Part shown: in pieces, positions 61,144 to 64,000 of the stretch | Layout of the letters: each line of letters starts with the position of its first letter | Numbering within the stretch: the first letter of the stretch is position 1 | NCBI GenBank assembly: GCA_019233975.1 | Contig: JAFALY010000010.1 | Coordinates: 59,138 to 123,137 of the forward strand | Origin: Alphaproteobacteria bacterium | GTDB taxonomy: Bacteria; Pseudomonadota; Alphaproteobacteria; UBA9219 | Reading direction: 5' to 3' | Length of the DNA: 64,000 bases | Notes under the pieces: model-generated | Databases searched by the model: none | Seen by the model: only the letters and a program-made list of their open reading frames with translations | What the model was told of the DNA's origin: nothing | Position numbers and translations under genes: made by a program

Positions 61144-62937
61144 ATGCAAATTAAATTCTGTACCCTGAATTGCGCCGATAGTGTCAACCCCGATCCGGCA
61201 CGCGACTATTTCCAGAAAACCATCGCCGGCCCGGAAGCCGCGCAAATTATCGGCTTCCAGGAAGTCGGCGGCGTCAATGCCGAAAAGAAGGACGGCACCA
61301 TTGCCGTCATCGACGGCGAACGTTTTATGTGGCTGGTAACCGGCGGGGCCGACAAAGAACATCGCGCCTTTGCCGAAGCGATTGCGCATAACGCCAATGA
61401 TCCGCAACGCACAGCGGCACCAGTATCCACTGATGATATTCTTTTCACCGGCATTGGCATGGGCACCAGCCCGTCCGCCCGGATTGTGCAAACGATCGTT
61501 GTGCCCGTGGCGCCCGGGGAAGAAGAATTCTACGCGCATTATCAGGAACACGGCGAACATGACTGGGCGCTTTATCCGCGCTCGATCCAGATGTGCGAAA
61601 TCAGTGTGAACGGCCAGAATTTCTGGGTCGTCAACATGCATGGGGCGTATGGCAAGGATCGTAGCATCAGCTCTGAATACCGCAGCGCCCAGCTCGCCAT
61701 GCTGTTCGACAAGATTGACCAGATGCAGATTGATGCGCCCATCATCGTTATGGGCGACTTCAACGCCACCGCCAGCAATCCCGATATGAGGGTGTTCGCC
61801 CAGAACGGCTTTACGCGCGTCAACAGCGACCCCACCAAAAATCTGGGCATTGGTGTCGGCGATCATGACCTGACAGAGCAGCAGCGGCAGCATTGTGATA
61901 TCGACCATATTTTTGTACGTCGTGGCCGCGGCGAACATCGCGACGAGTATTTCTCTATCGTACAGGAAAGCATTTGTACGCCGCAGGTGGGCGACCCATC
62001 TGAATATGACCATCGCGCAGTCGAAGTTGTGATGGATCTGAAAAAGGGCAACTTTGTCGATCACGTCGTGGACATGGTCCGTCGCGGCGAAAAGCCAAAG
62101 CTTGTTTTCGACATTGATGGCACGCTGACAAATCCCGGTGTAACGCCTGATGAACGCATCATAGCGCCAGAATTGAGCGACACACTGAACGCGCTGCGCG
62201 ATATGGGTGTGGATGTAGTGCTTGCGACAGGACGCGACAAAGGTCGTGTCAAGATGTGCTTTGACGATAAATTTCCGCCCTTCCCGGTTATCACAAGCGC
62301 GGGTGTGCATCTTCATATGACCGAGACTGAGCATCTGGTGAATGATGCGATTGATGCCGCGCACCTCGACTTCATTGAAGTCATGCGCGCAAAGATGGCC
62401 GAGCTTCACGAAGCCTTCCCCGAGCAGGGCATTGAACTGAAAGACGCGGAAGCAAGTGTACAGCTGAAAAAAGATAAGCCGGGCTATGAAGAAATAAAGG
62501 CCGTGCTGCATCGGTTTGCAGAAGAAGCGCGCGAACAGGGTTTGTCGTTTGACCTGCATAGTGCCGAGCCCGGTCATCTGGGCGTCGTCTGCTCCCTGGT
62601 TGGCAAGGGGCAGGCCATGCAGGCTTTCTCGGACGTCCTGCAATTAGATGAAACGAATTGGCAGAATGTCGTATTCTTTGGCGACAGCCTGCACAGCCAC
62701 GGCAACGACTATGACGCCGCCAAAACTGTCACAGCGAAAGGTGGTATGGTGGTCGGCGTTGGTGGTCCCAACCGCATGGATCATCAGGATTTCCATGTCG
62801 CCGAATGGGTGCCTTCATACGCCACCCTGACGGACATGTTGGGTAGCCTGAGGGAAGCGTTGACACCAAAGCCGTTGACCCCCACAACGGCGGCTGCATC
62901 GACACCCGTTGCCACACCCGCTCTGGTCAGAAACTAA
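61144..62937 (+). CDS. Fusion of endonuclease/exonuclease/phosphatase domain and HAD phosphatase
   Basis: The 597-residue protein has an EEP domain (about 1-300) with all main motifs: N-C-A-D, G-F-Q-E, N-M-H-G, G-D-F-N-A-T, D-I-D-H-I-F and the terminal E-Y-D-H-R. A HAD domain (about 318-570) follows, with FDIDGTLTN as the nucleophile motif, LATGR as motif II, and GDSLHSHGNDYDAAK as motif IV, close to sucrose- or trehalose-phosphate phosphatases. The C-terminus is Pro/Thr/Ala-rich. No signal peptide is seen. The fusion of a metallo-phosphodiesterase with a sugar-phosphatase-like HAD is unusual. Neighbours glk and a ROK kinase suggest a sugar-phosphate or phosphodiester substrate. Confidence 0.85.
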   Translation: MQIKFCTLNCADSVNPDPARDYFQKTIAGPEAAQIIGFQEVGGVNAEKKDGTIAVIDGERFMWLVTGGADKEHRAFAEAIAHNANDPQRTAAPVSTDDILFTGIGMGTSPSARIVQTIVVPVAPGEEEFYAHYQEHGEHDWALYPRSIQMCEISVNGQNFWVVNMHGAYGKDRSISSEYRSAQLAMLFDKIDQMQIDAPIIVMGDFNATASNPDMRVFAQNGFTRVNSDPTKNLGIGVGDHDLTEQQRQHCDIDHIFVRRGRGEHRDEYFSIVQESICTPQVGDPSEYDHRAVEVVMDLKKGNFVDHVVDMVRRGEKPKLVFDIDGTLTNPGVTPDERIIAPELSDTLNALRDMGVDVVLATGRDKGRVKMCFDDKFPPFPVITSAGVHLHMTETEHLVNDAIDAAHLDFIEVMRAKMAELHEAFPEQGIELKDAEASVQLKKDKPGYEEIKAVLHRFAEEAREQGLSFDLHSAEPGHLGVVCSLVGKGQAMQAFSDVLQLDETNWQNVVFFGDSLHSHGNDYDAAKTVTAKGGMVVGVGGPNRMDHQDFHVAEWVPSYATLTDMLGSLREALTPKPLTPTTAAASTPVATPALVRN

Positions 62938-63021
62938 TCATTTTTTGCCGTGCCAGTTCTGGACTCTTGCGAAAAGACGGTTTTGGTCTTCTAATCCCCC
63001 CATACAACCAACGGGGGCCTT

Positions 63022-64000
63022 ATGCGTATCGGCATTGATCTGGGCGGCACAAAAACCGAAGTCATCTGTCTTGATAAAAATAACGGCAAAGAACTTTACC
63101 GCCTGCGCGTCCCCACCATACGCGACGATTACAGCGCAACCATACGTACGATTGCGGAGCTGGTGACCGGTGCCGAAAATGCGGTCGGCCGCACGGGGAC
63201 GGTTGGCATCGGTATTCCGGGAACTGTGTCAGGCGTGACAGGCCTTGTTAAAAACGCGAACAGCACATGGATCAACGGCCACCCGCTGGATAAAGATCTG
63301 GAACAAGTTCTGGACCGCCCCGTCCGCATTCAAAATGACGCGAATTGTTTTGCGGTATCCGAGGCCAATGACGGGTCCGGCGCCGGCAAGCGTGTCGTGT
63401 TCGGCGTTATTATCGGCACCGGCTGCGGCGGCGGTATCGCAATCGATGGCAAAGCGATTGGTGGTCTGAACGGCATCACGGGCGAATGGGGGCATAACCC
63501 GCTGCCCTATCCGCGCGTGTTTGGCCAGGTGGCCCGCACATTTGAATCCGCACCGGACACCGCGGACACTTTACATGATTATTTTATTGATGACGCGACG
63601 GTTTCTGAATATCCCGGCCCGCTTTGTTATTGCGGGCGGCGTGGTTGCCTGGAGTCCTGGATTTCCGGTACCGGCTTTAAAAACGACTATCACCGCGTGA
63701 CCGGCGAACCGCTTTCGACGCATGACATTATCGCCGGCGCAAAGAATGGCGAGGCCAAAGCAACACAGGCGTTGCGCCGTTATATGAACCGGCTGGCGCG
63801 CAGTCTTGCCTATGTCATCAACATTCTGGATCCGGATGTGATCGTGCTGGGCGGCGGGATGAGCAACGTGCAAGCCCTGTACGACGAAGTGCCAAAATTG
63901 TGGGGGCGGTACCTGTTCACAGACACCGTCGTCGACACACAATTATTGCCACCGCGCCACGGCGACTCCTCCGGCGTACGGGGTGCCGCGTGGTTGTGGT
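63022..64000 (+). CDS. ROK-family sugar kinase (fructokinase-like), 3' truncated by window
   Basis: The frame starts at the ATG at 63022, preceded by GGGGG, and stays open to the last base, giving 326 residues. The ATP-binding motif is G-I-D-L-G-G-T-K-T-E, the ROK zinc site is C-Y-C-G-R-R-G-C with the upstream GHNP His, and the E-x-G-H motif is G-E-W-G-H. This matches bacterial fructokinase (Mak/ScrK) or N-acetylglucosamine kinase; fructose is the likely substrate but not certain. A CCCCC/GGGGG pairing (62996-63000 with 63013-63017) could hide the ribosome binding site. Confidence 0.92.
   Translation, partial: MRIGIDLGGTKTEVICLDKNNGKELYRLRVPTIRDDYSATIRTIAELVTGAENAVGRTGTVGIGIPGTVSGVTGLVKNANSTWINGHPLDKDLEQVLDRPVRIQNDANCFAVSEANDGSGAGKRVVFGVIIGTGCGGGIAIDGKAIGGLNGITGEWGHNPLPYPRVFGQVARTFESAPDTADTLHDYFIDDATVSEYPGPLCYCGRRGCLESWISGTGFKNDYHRVTGEPLSTHDIIAGAKNGEAKATQALRRYMNRLARSLAYVINILDPDVIVLGGGMSNVQALYDEVPKLWGRYLFTDTVVDTQLLPPRHGDSSGVRGAAWLW

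Noticed and set aside
61078..62643. Minus-strand frame of 521 residues opposite the EEP-HAD fusion
   Set aside because: The plus strand encodes two complete enzyme domains; the minus frame has an odd His/Asn-rich composition and no motif.

Overview
The window reads as a contiguous piece of an alphaproteobacterial chromosome of moderately high GC content. The evidence is the mnmG-rsmG-parA-parB block with parS-like sites inside rsmG, the alphaproteobacterial small families DUF1150 and DUF1674/SDHAF4, PhaR, a sigma-32 with an intact RpoH box, an LptE/LpxD outer-membrane set, and a giant polar-marker-like coiled-coil protein. The order cannot be fixed from sequence alone; Rhodospirillales or Micavibrionales relatives would be the first comparison. 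No tRNA, rRNA, CRISPR array, insertion sequence or prophage is visible.

Layout. 1-2.2 kb: leuS (3' part), lptE, holA on the plus strand, closed by a stem-loop shared with a convergent 2074-residue membrane-anchored coiled-coil protein (2.3-8.5 kb). 8.8-21.3 kb: mutS, acpS, mlaC, a tiny secreted Lys/His-rich protein, folC-accD, an RluD-type pseudouridine synthase, nth-mnmE, and an ABC-2 exporter of two permeases and one ATPase. 21.3-31.9 kb: typA, a family 2 glycosyltransferase, a LysE exporter, an envelope operon (CPA1 antiporter, lipoprotein, lpxD, acyl carrier protein, ketoacyl-ACP synthase), a PAP2 phosphatase, bioB and a DUF1150 gene. 32-38 kb: a degenerate-GGDEF/EAL c-di-GMP phosphodiesterase, a MoxR/DUF58 pair, cca, a Nudix hydrolase and an SDHAF4-like gene. 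38.1-39.6 kb: an AT-rich KAP-family NTPase that looks recently acquired. 39.6-43 kb: a polyhydroxyalkanoate locus (phaR, a PhaE-like partner, PhaC-type synthase) plus a dienelactone-hydrolase-like enzyme. 43-45 kb: a secreted cysteine-rich modular protein. 45-49.4 kb: parB, parA, rsmG, mnmG. 49.6-54.7 kb: an orphan gene, ihfB, lapA-like, rpoH, then a pseudokinase with a C-terminal membrane anchor followed by a small membrane protein. 54.7-64 kb: argG, pyrB-pyrC, a glycerophosphodiesterase, glk, a nuclease/phosphatase-HAD fusion, and the start of a ROK sugar kinase.

Most of the window is housekeeping. The parts most likely to hold undescribed biology are the pseudokinase/membrane-protein operon (52.1-54.7 kb), the EEP-HAD fusion set among sugar kinases (61.1-62.9 kb), the giant two-TM coiled-coil protein with internal duplications (2.3-8.5 kb), the mosaic cysteine-rich secreted protein (42.9-45.1 kb), the lone KAP NTPase (38.1-39.6 kb), and a dihydroorotase whose metal-binding HxH is QxH while its gene overlaps pyrB by 4 bases. 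All functional statements rest on motif reading; no database search was run.
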